Assembly (NCBI GenBank): GCA_963812415.1
Contig: CAWEVH010000023.1
Location: 62,001 to 126,000 of the forward strand
DNA: 64,000 nucleotides
Origin: JACVRW01 sp963812415
GTDB lineage: Bacteria; Actinomycetota; Thermoleophilia; Solirubrobacterales; Thermoleophilaceae
Direction: 5' to 3'
Made by a program: the position numbers and the translations under genes. Below, piece by piece: positions 32,187 through 41,534 of the stretch (positions within the stretch are counted from its first letter, which is position 1; every line of letters begins with the position of its first letter). Under the pieces are notes generated by a model that was given only the letters and a program-made list of their open reading frames with translations, was not told the DNA's origin and searched no databases.

Positions 32187-35100
32187 CGAGCGGCGCACCG
32201 CCCGCGGACCCCTTCGTGGGGCTGCGCGCGTTCGAGGCCGACGAGTGGGACCGCTTCTTCGGTCGCGCGACCTGGACGAAGATCGTGGTGGGCAACCTGG
32301 TCGCGTCGCGGCTGACGCTGCTGTACGGCGAGAGCGGCGTGGGCAAGACCTCGCTTCTGCAGGCCGGCGTCGAGCATCAGCTGCGCCAGTCCGCGTCGAA
32401 CGGCGGCCCGCGGCCGCGCCGCTCGCAGCTCGTGCCGGTGGTGTTCCGCGCCTGGCAGGGGGACCCGGTGAGGCCGCTCATCGACGCGGTGTGGGCCCGC
32501 GGAACGACCGACGGCCCCGCACCCGACTCGCTGAGCGATGCGCTGCGCGAGGTCGCCCGCGAGCGGGAGGCGCGCGTGGTGCTGATCCTCGACCAGTTCG
32601 AGGAGTACCTGCTCTACCACGGCCACCGCGAGGGGCCGGGCAGCCTGCCGTCGGAGCTCGCGCGCGTGCTCGAGGAGCCGCGCCTGCAGGCGGCGGTGGT
32701 GATCTCGATCCGCGAGGACGCGCTGTCGCGCCTCGACTCGCTCAAGCGCGCGATCCCGCGCCTGTTCGACAACCTCCTTCACCTGGAGCCGGTGGACACG
32801 GCCAGCGCGAGCGAGGCGATCACGGGGCCGATCGCCTGGTACAACCGCCAGCACCCCGGCGCCGAGCAGGTGGAGATCGAGCAGCCGCTCGTGGACCGGA
32901 TCCTGCGCGAGGTGAGCGGGAACCGCGGCGAGGACGCGAACGGAGAGCCGGCCGTCGAGCTCGCCTACCTGCAGCTCGTCCTGGAGCGCATCTGGCAGGA
33001 GGCGCAGGCGCAGGGCACGACCCGGCTCGGCACCGCGCTCCTCGACCGCCTGCCGGGCGGCGCCGAGGAGATCATGCGCGACCACGTGCGGCGTGCGGTG
33101 CAGGAGCTCGACGGCGAGGAGCGCGACATGGCGGCGGAGGTGTTCCGGTATCTCGTCACGCCGTCGGGCTCGAAGATCGCCTACACCGTGGCCGACCTGG
33201 CCGGGCAGACCCGCACGGACCAGGCCGCGCTCGAGGCCCTGCTCGGCGAGCTGTCCTCGCAGGACGCCCGGATCCTGCGGCCGGTCGGGGTGCTGAGCGG
33301 CGGCGAGGTCGAGCCGGGAGTCGAGATCTACCACGACAAGCTGGCCGATCCGATCCTCCGCTGGTGCTCCGACCACAACCGCGAGCGGGAACGCGAGCGC
33401 GCGCAGCTCGAGGCTCGCGAGGCCGAGCGCAGGCGCAGGCGCCGCTTCGCGATCGCGGGCGGGATCGTGTTCGTGGGGATCGCGATCGGGCTGCTCGCCC
33501 TGCTGCTCTGGCAGACCACCCGCAACAACGAGCTCGAGCGCTCGAGCCGGCTGGCGAGCGCCTCGGGGGCGCAGCTCGAGCGCAACCCCGAGCTCAGCGT
33601 GCTGCTCGCGCTGGAGGCCGTGGAGGAGGACGCGCGCGACGTGACCGTCGAGGCCCTGAGAGCGGCGCTCGTTGAATCGCGCCTGCGCCGGGTCTTCCCG
33701 CCGGCGCCGAACCGCTCGGTGATCACGTCGATCTCGATGACGCCGGACGGCCAGACGCTCGTAACCGGGGCGAGCGACGGCCAGGTGCGGATCTGGGACG
33801 TGCCGACCGGCAAGACCCGCGCGGGTCCCTTCAGGGGACCCGAGGAGGACGTGATCAGCGACATCGAGATCAGCCGCCGGGGTGAGCGCTTCCTCGTGAC
33901 CTCGGCCGGAACGACCCACATCCGCGCGCTGGGCGACGGCAACCTGGTGGGCAGCGTGCCCAGCCCCGGCCCGGACGCGGTGGTGGAGGACGCGGACTTC
34001 ACCGCGGACGGCAACACGGTCGTCGTCGCCTACCGGAGCGGGCTCGTCCGCCGCTGGCAGGGGCGCGGGGAGCCGCGCAACCGGGTCCGGAACCTGACCA
34101 CGCTCGACTCCGAGGTCACCTCGGTGGCGGTGGCCCCCGACGGAGGGCAGGCGATCGTGACCGGCTCGAACGGGGCGTTCCTCCTGCGGCCCGTTGCGCC
34201 GGGGGTGACCGCGAGGCGGCTGGTCTCCGGCTCCCCGATCGCCACCACCGCCTTCAGCCAGGACGGCCGGCTCGCCGTGCTGGCCGCGCGCAGCGGCGCC
34301 GTCTATCTCTGGGACGGTCGCCTCGATCGCGACCCGCGCCGCCTGAAGGGGCATAAGCAGGCCGTGAACCTCGCCGTCTTCAGCCCGCGCGGGAACCTCC
34401 TCGTCACGGGCAGCATGGATCAGACCGCCCGGATCTGGGACACCGCCACCGGGGAGCTCCGCACGGTGCTCGGAGGTCACAACGGAGGCGTGCGCGGGCG
34501 TGGCGTTCGCCCAGAACGGGAAGCGCGTGGCCACCTCGAGCATCGACGGCACCGCGCGCGTCTGGGTGCCCTCGAGCGGTCGCTTGGTGCTCGTGCTGCG
34601 CGGACACGCCGGACCGGTCAAGCGTGTCTTCTTCGGAGCGGGCGGGCTGCCTCGCCACGATGTCCCGGACCGAGGGCAAGGCGCGCGTCTGGGAGGTCGA
34701 CCCGGGACGGGACGCCGGCCGCAGCTCCGACCAGGCCGCCGGTGGGTCCGCCCGGTCGAGGAGCGTGGCGACAAGCGCCGACGGCGAGCTGCGCGCCGTG
34801 ACCCGCGGGAACGTGACCGAGGTGCGCGAGCTGAGCACGAGGCGACGACTCACGTCGCTGGTGCACACGGGCACCAGCGACGTCGCGTTCAGTCCCGACG
34901 GGGGCGCGATCGTCACGTCGGGCCGGGATTCCGCGCGCGTCTGGGACCCGCGAACGGGCCGGGCGCTGGCGGTGCTTGGCGAGCACGCCCGGCCCGTGCT
35001 CCGCTCGAGCTTCTCGCCCGACGAGCGCGGCAGGTTCGTGCTCGAAGTGAGCGACGACGGCTGCGCCAGGCTGTGGCTCTGGGGCGTCGGCGGCGGGGCG

Positions 35101-35351
35101 CTGGCCGCGCGCTTCCCGCGCGTGCCCTGCCAGGAGCTGGCGGCGCCGCCGGCGACGAGCGGATCGTCTCGGCCCGCTTCGCCTCGGACGGGCGCGAGAT
35201 CGTGCTCACCGACCAGGCCGGGCGCGTGCGCGTCTACGACTGCCGCATCTGCGGCGGCGCGGACGAGCTGATGGCGCTGGCACGTCAGCGCCTGGCGCGG
35301 GCCCGCTCGGGAGCGGGCCGCGAGCTCGAGGCGTCCGAGTTCTCCCCGTAA
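32183..35351 (+). CDS. nSTAND-type NTPase with transmembrane segment and WD40 repeats, three frameshifts
   Basis: About 1055 residues. The N-terminus PFVGLRAFEADEWDRFFGR is the nSTAND1 entry motif, followed by Walker A GESGVGKTS (49-57) and Walker B VVLILDQFEEY (132-142). A winged-helix region ends near YHDKLADPILRWCSDH, then an Arg/Glu-rich helix and one membrane segment (IAGGIVFVGIAIGLLALLLW, about 422-444). WD40 blades follow to the end (GASDGQVRIWD, GSMDQTARIWD, SSIDGTARVWV, SGRDSARVWD). Frames change near 34490, 34650 and 35155, and blades continue across each. GTG 32183 overlaps the SIR2-like stop (GTGA). STAND proteins are ATP-driven switches; the propeller is the likely sensor and the SIR2-like protein the likely effector. 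Confidence 0.9.
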
Positions 35352-35448
35352 GGCCGATCGCGGCCCCCGGATTCGTCCCCCTATCCAGCCCGGTCCCGCG
35401 CTTGGGCGGGGTCATAGCGATCTCCCGACGCCGTGAGAACCGGCGCGC

Positions 35449-36606
35449 CTACTCGAGGATGGTCGTGACCTGCTCGCTCACGTTTCCCTGCGCGTCCGCC
35501 GCGCTCGCCAGCACCCGGTAGCTGCCGTCCTCGAGCTGCAGTGGATGCACGACCTCGCCGCTCGGGGCATCGACCGGCACCGTGTCGGTGTACGGCGGCA
35601 GCTCGTCGGCGAGCGAGTCGAGCGTGAGGATCAGCCACGCCGGCTCGGGGCCGGCGACGGCCGCGGGGAAGCGGTACGAGATCAGCGCGCGCTCGCCCTC
35701 GCGGCGGACGGTGATCTCCGGGGCCGGCGGACCGGGGACGACGGGCTCGGGGCCGCGCCGCCGGCGGATCTCGTCGCACTCCTCGTGGAAGGTCGCCGGG
35801 TCGCCCCACTTGTCCTGGTGGGCGGGGCCGCGCGGGCTGTTCGACTCGAGCTTGTGACGGGCCTTGGTCGATCCCCAGCGTCCCGGCCACGCTACCCAAG
35901 GCGGATCGTCGTCGCCGATCACGTCGAGCGTGGCGTCCGCCACCTCCGGGCCCTTCCCGTCCGCCTGGTCGGCGACCACCGGAGCGTCGTGGCTCCCGGC
36001 CGACGCGAACGACGCCTGGGAGCCGCGGGCGACGTATACGATCGGCCGCTCGCCGCGCGCCTCGACGAGGTCCCAGCCGCAGCGCTGCCCGTGGCTGTGC
36101 TGGGCGAAGGCCATCGCGCGCGGCCTTCCCCCCGGGCCGATCCTGACCTGCACCATCTCCCAGTCGCCCTCGTGCAGTCCGAAGCCGAGGAACGCCTTGT
36201 TGTTGAACAGGTAGAAGAGCCAGTACTGGAGCCACCAGCCGCCGCCCTCCTCATCCGGCACGGCATGACCGTGGATGCGGTCCGCCAGCTCGCCGCGGTG
36301 CATCTCGCGCGCCTGGGCCACGTAGTCGCGGCCCAACGCGTCGATGTAGTCGGAGCGCGCCGCGCGGGTGTCGTCCGTGTAGCGCGGCCAGCCCAGCAGT
36401 TCGAGCCGGAGCTGCTCGTTGCCCGCGGCCCCGGCGCTGGCGAGCACCGTCCCGTCCGCGCGCTTCAGCTCGTTCCCCCGCCCGGCCTGCGAGACCCGGT
36501 CGGTCATGATCGCCGGCGAGTCCGCCATGAAGCTGCCCTGCGAGTCGTAACGCAGCACCGGCAGGTGGCGCTCGAGCAGCTCCCTGGCGTCGAGGGCCTC
36601 AGGCAT
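35449..36606 (-). CDS. Vps62-like protein with C-terminal Ig/FN3-like domain
   Basis: 385 residues. The central part contains WLQYWLFYLFNNKAFLGFGL, HEGDWEMVQVRIGPGGRPRA, FAQHSHGQRCGWDLVE and PIVYVARGSQASFASAGSHD. These are the HxGDWE and HG/SH motifs of the Vps62 family, which also occurs in bacterial proteins of unknown role. The last ~95 residues (EITVRREGERALISYRFPAA to NVSEQVTTILE) look like one Ig/FN3 beta-sandwich. No signal peptide is evident. ATG 36606 is divergent from the TIR-like gene by 34 bases, and the stop is convergent with the WD40 protein. The context suggests membership of the conflict island; the function is unknown. Confidence 0.83.
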   Translation of the reverse strand: MPEALDARELLERHLPVLRYDSQGSFMADSPAIMTDRVSQAGRGNELKRADGTVLASAGAAGNEQLRLELLGWPRYTDDTRAARSDYIDALGRDYVAQAREMHRGELADRIHGHAVPDEEGGGWWLQYWLFYLFNNKAFLGFGLHEGDWEMVQVRIGPGGRPRAMAFAQHSHGQRCGWDLVEARGERPIVYVARGSQASFASAGSHDAPVVADQADGKGPEVADATLDVIGDDDPPWVAWPGRWGSTKARHKLESNSPRGPAHQDKWGDPATFHEECDEIRRRRGPEPVVPGPPAPEITVRREGERALISYRFPAAVAGPEPAWLILTLDSLADELPPYTDTVPVDAPSGEVVHPLQLEDGSYRVLASAADAQGNVSEQVTTILE

Positions 36607-36640
36607 GACCCGCTCTCCACAGGCCGGTAGGGTCGCCGCG

Positions 36641-37147
36641 GTGGATATCCCGGTATTCGTGTCCTGCCCCACCAGCCTCACGAAGGAGCAGGACGCCGCA
36701 CGGTCGATGGTCCTCCGGCAGCTGAGGCGCTTCAATCTCGAGCCACGGGCACTCGGTCGCTCGGACTACCCCACCGAGCTGCCGCTGCGCGAGGTGCTCC
36801 TGCTCGCCAGGCATTGTTCCGGCGGCGTGATCCTCGGCTTCGAGCAGTACCGGAGCCTGACGGGTGTCCGCAAGCCGGGAACGGCCGACGAATCCGGTCA
36901 CGAGGATCCGGTCCCGTTCCCAACCTCCTGGAACCACCTCGAGGCGGGCATCCTGTTCGGGCTGACCCTGCCGATCCTGATCTTCCGGGAGGACGGGATC
37001 GAGGGCGGGGTCTTCGATCCGGGCGTGACCGACGTCTTCATCCACCCAATGCCCTCGCCGTCGGACGACTCCGCGCGGAAGGCGGCGCTCGGCGACGTGT
37101 TCCTGAAGTGGCAGTCGGACGTCCGCGGTCACTACTACCGCACCTAG
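36641..37147 (+). CDS. Small TIR/nucleoside-deoxyribosyltransferase-like fold protein
   Basis: 168 residues with alternating beta/alpha pattern. It has strand DIPVFVSCPT, helix KEQDAARSMVLRQLRRFNL, strand SGGVILGFEQYRSL, and SWNHLEAGILFGLTLPILIF, whose W-x-x-x-E-x-G arrangement resembles the catalytic-Glu helix of TIR-like or deoxyribosyltransferase-like enzymes that cleave N-glycosidic bonds. Fold assignment is by pattern only. GTG 36641 (MDIPVFVSC) is preferred, and ATG 36605 would overlap the divergent Vps62-like start. Neighbours with SIR2-like, CHAT and caspase genes support an effector role, but this is inference. Confidence 0.72.
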   Translation: MDIPVFVSCPTSLTKEQDAARSMVLRQLRRFNLEPRALGRSDYPTELPLREVLLLARHCSGGVILGFEQYRSLTGVRKPGTADESGHEDPVPFPTSWNHLEAGILFGLTLPILIFREDGIEGGVFDPGVTDVFIHPMPSPSDDSARKAALGDVFLKWQSDVRGHYYRT

Positions 37148-37156
37148 GCTCTAGGT

Positions 37157-37217
37157 TTCCGTGCCCGGTGCGCGGGCCCTCGTGGGCTTGTCGAAATGTG
37201 GCACGGAAGCCATTTCG
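37157..37217. terminator. Overlapping hairpins between convergent effector genes
   Basis: TTCCGTGCC (37157-37165) pairs with GGCACGGAA (37200-37208), and a competing stem CGAAATG/CATTTCG (37192-37217) shares the second half. The region separates the stop of the TIR-like gene from the stop of the caspase gene, so a bidirectional terminator is the simplest reading. The two alternative stems are mutually exclusive. Confidence 0.55.
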
Positions 37218-37219
37218 TG

Positions 37220-38038
37220 TCAGACCGTCAGCGGCCGCTGCTTCTCGAACTCCGCCGACGCCGCGCCGACCACCGTGCGCTGCGGGCTCTGCTCGTCGGG
37301 CATGCGCTCCAGGATCGCCTCGTGGAACACCGCGTAGTCGCCCTCGAAGCTGCCCTTGTCCCAGACGGCGAGCAGGTTCTCGGTGAAGAGCCCGTTGCTC
37401 ACGCCGTCGAGCGAGAGCTGGTCGTCCTTGCAGCCCGAGATCAGCTGGACGGTCGCGCCCACCTCCACGTCGTCGCCCTCCGGGTGCTCTCGCTTGATGG
37501 CCGCGTACTCGTCGCGGTGCGCGCGGAACGTCTTCGCCTGCACGTCCGCCGGCAGCTCCTTGGTGGCGCGATCCTCGTCCTTGCGGATCTGCGCGTAGCG
37601 GTCCTGTCCCGCGCGCGTCACCGATCCGCTGTGGCAGGAGTCGGACAGCACGAAGATCCGCACGCCCGGCTTGAACTTGGACCAGAGGGAGAAGAGCTCG
37701 TCGTCGAGGAGCTGGCGGTCGTACAGGACCCAGGTCTCGTCGCGGCGGTCCGACTCCTCGTTGTCCGGATCGGGCATCTGGCCTCCGTGGCCCGAGTAGG
37801 TGATGAACAGCAGGTCGCCCGAGTCGAGCTTCTCGGAAGCCTCCGAGATCGCCGCCGACACGCCGTCGGCCGTGGCGTCGGAGGCCAGGATGGTCTGCGC
37901 GTCCAGGCCGGCGGCGTCCGCCAGGTCGTGCATGTCCTGGGCGTCGAACTCGCAGGCCACGAGCGCGCCGTCCCAGCCCTCGTAGTGGGCGGGGTCGACG
38001 TGGTTGAGGCCGATGTTGATGCTGACTGCGTTGGGCAC
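37220..38038 (-). CDS. Caspase-family (C14, metacaspase-like) protease
   Basis: 272 residues forming a single p20/p10-like peptidase. FITYSGHGGQMPD carries the catalytic His84 and VLSDSCHSGSV the catalytic Cys135 preceded by Asp133. SINIGLNHVDPAHYEGWDG, VLYDRQLLDDELFSLW and QLISGCKDDQLSLDGVSNGL are standard metacaspase strands. There is no prodomain or signal peptide. GTG 38038 follows AAAGGAGGGCAC, a strong ribosome site, 13 bases after the CHAT-protein stop, so both proteases are in one operon. Bacterial caspase-like proteases act in immunity and programmed death, with Arg/Lys or other P1 specificity; here the target is unknown. Confidence 0.93.
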   Translation of the reverse strand: MPNAVSINIGLNHVDPAHYEGWDGALVACEFDAQDMHDLADAAGLDAQTILASDATADGVSAAISEASEKLDSGDLLFITYSGHGGQMPDPDNEESDRRDETWVLYDRQLLDDELFSLWSKFKPGVRIFVLSDSCHSGSVTRAGQDRYAQIRKDEDRATKELPADVQAKTFRAHRDEYAAIKREHPEGDDVEVGATVQLISGCKDDQLSLDGVSNGLFTENLLAVWDKGSFEGDYAVFHEAILERMPDEQSPQRTVVGAASAEFEKQRPLTV

Positions 38039-38051
38039 GTGCCCTCCTTTC

Positions 38052-41000
38052 CTAGCGTCTGGATGTCCGACGGCGGCGTGGCGCAGGCGTCTCCGCCCCG
38101 TCCGCTGCCGCGTTGTCTACGGAGACGAGCCGGTAGAGCGGGTCGCCGTAGTGCTGATACGCCCCCCACGAGCGCACGCCTCCGCCGACGTTCGCGATCG
38201 CCTTGCGGGCGCCCGTCATGGCCCGGTACATCGGGAGCGGCGCGCCCTTCGGGCTCGCCGACAGGCCGAGCAGCCCCTCGTAGAGATTGGTGGCGAAGCT
38301 GCGGGCGGCCTCGTCGTCCACCGGCCAGGCGGTGCACACGAAGTTGCCCACGCCGCGTTCGAAGAAGGACTCAGCGAAGCTCGGCGCGAGGTCGACCGAG
38401 CGATTTCCGGCACGGTCGGGCGTGATCCCGGACTCGCAGGCGTTCGAGAACACGAACTCGGGCACGCGGTCGATGCGGCGCAGCTCGCGCGCCGACAGCG
38501 ACGCGCCGCCGCCGAAGATCCAGCCGGACGCCGGTGGGTCGTCGCGGTTGTAGAAGCAGTGTCCGGCGAAGTGCAGGACGTGGAAGCGCTCGAGGATCAG
38601 GTGACGCAGCACGGCGGTGCGGGTGGCCTGACGCGGGCCGAACAGGCGCACGACCTCGACGCGTGCCGGTCCCACGTCGTTGACACGCTCGAACAGGTCG
38701 GCCACGGCGATGCCCTCCTCCTCGGCGCCCGGAAGCGGCGCATCCTCGGCCGGATCGGCCACGACGAGCACGCGCAGCAGCCGCTCCGCAGGCGGCGGCG
38801 GCTCGGGAGGAGGCGCGAACGCGGTGCGCAGCTGGCGGGTTAGGCGCCCGCCCACGCCCAGGTGGTCCTCGAGCCAGCCCTCCGGGTCGGGTGCCGCTGG
38901 GCGGGCCACGGCGTTGGGCCGCGTCACGAGCTCCCAGTGGATGCGCGCCGTCGAGGCGTCGAGCATCAGCACGATCGGCGCAGGCCCCGACAGCTCGGGG
39001 CGCAGGTCGGCCGGGAAGAGGAGCCGGGCGAGGAAGCGGCCCTGATCGCGGCGGCGCTCGGGGTCCGCCTCGTCCACGAGCTGGTCGTTCGCCTCGGTCA
39101 CGAGCACCGGGTCGAGCGGAATGTCGCGCTCGGGGATCGCGGCGCGGGCGGTGATGGCGCCGAAGCGGTACGAGCTGCCCTCGCGCGAGATCGTGATCCG
39201 CGTGGGCGGCCGCTCGGTTGGCTGCGCGCCGCGGCCGTCCGCCCTCCAGCGGGCGCGCAGCTGCTTCTGGTCGCGCGCGCGACCCTCGGCCCGCCAGGCC
39301 TTGCTTGCGCCTCGTCGCCGGCGGGCTCGTAGTCGAGCAGGAGCGTGCCCTCGGCGGCGAGGCGCTCCCTCGCCGCGCTCAGCGCACGGTCGGCGTCGAG
39401 CAGCTGCTCGGGGTCGTACTCGATGAAGCTGATCCGCTCGAGCCTGGTGCCGGGACGCTGGCCGATGAGCGCCTGGGCCAGGCCCCGGGCCCAGGCCTCG
39501 ATCGCGTCGACCGCATGCAGGTTGCCGGTGCCCGCGCCGATCAGCACCGTGGCCAGATGGCGGCGCCCGAGCCGGCCCGCCGCCCAGCACAGCTCGCGCG
39601 CCGTGACGGTCAGCTCGCCCGCGCCGAAGCGCCCCGGCACCCCCATGCCGGCCAGCACGATCAGGCGGGGCGGCCGTGTCGCGGTGGCCTTCGACCTCGG
39701 GTCGACGAGGAAGAACGGCTGACCGAGAGCGCCGGAGATCGTGCCGCGCAGCGTCAGCTGGGTGAGCACGCCCTGCGACGGATCTCCGCCCCCGTTCTCG
39801 CCGTCCAGGACGGAGCTGATCGCGCGGTCGAGTGCGAGCTCGGAGGCGGCGGGCTTGACGCCGAGGTAGTGGCCGGCGGCAATCACGTCGACTGGAGGGG
39901 AGGTCCCCGCCATCAGCTCGTGGGCCGCGGCGATGTCGCCGTGACGCAGGTCCACGCGGATCGCGGGCGGAGTGGGCCGCTGTCGCGGGCGAGGCGGAGC
40001 CGCACGCGACCCGTCGTCGTCCAGCCACCCGCGCACGAGCAGATCCTCGAGGCGCCGCTCCTGGTCGCTCACGAGCCCCTCGTCGGTCGCGGCGCGCGGG
40101 CGATCCGGGGCCTGCCTCTCCTCATCGCCTTCGACCGGCACCACGCGCTCGCGCGTGACGATCTGGCGCAGCAGCTGGCGCATGCGCTCCTCGTCCGCCC
40201 CGTCGCGCCTGTTCGCGTCCGTCCTCAGGTCGGCGGCGCTCTCGCGCGCCCCGCGTACGGCGGGCGGGGTCGTCTCGAGCGCGTCGGTCTTCCCGTCGGA
40301 GAGCAGCCCGGTCAGCGCGTCGAGCACCTTCCTGCTCGTGGTCAGGCCGCCGTGCGAGGTCTGCGCGAAGTACATCGGCACCTCGCCGGCGTCGCCGCTG
40401 AGGCGGCCGAGCTCGTGTGCCACGCGGCCGTCGCCCTCGCGGCTGCGCCGGTAGCCGTCGTCCTCGCGCACCCGCGCGAGATCGGAGATGCCCACGCGGG
40501 TGTTCTCCCCCGCCCCGGCCACGTAGATCATGCGCTCGGGATCGACGATCGGCCGCAGCCGCTCGTGATGAGCGAGCGCGTTGTCGAGGTGGCGCTGCGA
40601 GACCTTGAACGGTGCCCAGGTGCCGGCCTCGTAGAGCTTGTCCATCCCCTTCACCTGAAGCGGCGAGGGCAGCATCTGGTAGGTGCCGACGAAGGTGTTC
40701 AGGATGTCGCGGAGCTCGTCGAGCGACATGCGCAGGTCGCCGAGTGCGAGCAGCCGGACCAGCCGCTCGAGACCGCAGATCACGGGCGGGATGTCGAACG
40801 AGCCGTGATTGGGGGTGCCGAGCATCACGAGCCGGCCGCCGCGCGCGCCCGGTGAGCCGGCCGTGTCGTCCCACATCGCGTTCCAGCGCTTGGGATGAGC
40901 CTGCACGAACGAGCGCGCCACCAGGCCGCCCATCGAGTGCGCCACCAGGTGGACGGGCTCGCCGCTCGGGAACCAGTTGGCGATCGCGCTGTTGAGCCCG

Positions 41001-41473
41001 TCGGCGGCGAGTCGCAGGTCCTTGCGCCAGTCGTACCAGAAGGCGCGCACGCGCCAGCGCTCGGACAGCGCCAGCAGCAGCTCGCCGTAGTAGCGCTTGA
41101 GGATCCCCGACGCGTGGACCGTGTAGCGCTCGTCGCGCTCGGCCAGCCCCTTCTCCTCCAGGGCGAGTCGCGCCAGCCCGCCGCCCAGGAGCTTGAGCGC
41201 CTGCACCCACACGAGCGAGCTCTTGCCGCGCCGGTCGACCGCCGTCAGTCCCGAGCCCATGATCCCGTGCAGCACCACGACGTTGCCGAGCGGCGGCTCG
41301 GCGGCCCGGCGCAGGTTGCGCCGCAGCGCGCGCTCGTGCATGCGCGCGTAGCGCTCGTCGCCGAAATGGGCGACGAGCACCTCCTCCTGATGCACGGTCG
41401 GCCGGCTGAGCAGCCGCGCCAGCTCTTCGGGGTCGGCGGCCTCGACCTGTGCGACGAATTCGCGCTCGTCCAT
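38052..41473 (-). CDS. Lipase-like / macro-M17N-like / CHAT protease fusion, one frameshift
   Basis: About 1140 residues. The N-terminal alpha/beta hydrolase (LCAT-like) has NVVVLHGIMGSGLTAVDRRG, nucleophile elbow VHLVAHSMGGLVAR with Ser180, acid-loop candidate Asp348 in EGDGR and His374 in QTSHGGL. A middle domain (VDVIAAGHYLGVKPAASELA; LIVLAGMGVPGRFGAGELTV; LATVLIGAGTGNLHAVDAIE) resembles the macro-like N-domain of M17 peptidases. The C-terminal CHAT domain has LHFAGHCFYN (catalytic His) and FVFSNACESG (catalytic Cys). One frame change occurs near 39300. The caspase gene follows 13 bases later. A hydrolase with serine triad fused to a caspase-like protease suggests membrane-lipid attack controlled by proteolysis, or the reverse. 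Confidence 0.88.
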
Positions 41474-41534
41474 GGGGGTCGACCGACCATCTCAGCTCGG
41501 TGGGTGCGAACACAAACGGCAGTAGGCTGCGGCG

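Noticed and set aside
32111..34774. An 887-codon open frame on the - strand opposite the nSTAND-WD40 gene
   Set aside because: Composition is His/Arg/Ala-rich without any domain, while the + strand shows Walker and WD40 motifs.
31217..34801. Single 1194-residue SIR2-NTPase-WD40 fusion protein
   Set aside because: The apparent fusion needs a nonsense Arg-rich stretch at 31825-32180; the adjacent frame there encodes the rest of the SIR2-like fold with its own stop overlapping the NTPase GTG.
35390..35412. CCCGC/GCGGG hairpin between the convergent NTPase and Vps62-like genes
   Set aside because: Only five base pairs, too weak in this GC-rich background to call a terminator.
30696..41500. Integrated mobile element or prophage carrying the conflict genes
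   Set aside because: No integrase, transposase, att-like repeats at both ends or structural phage genes, and base composition matches the flanks.
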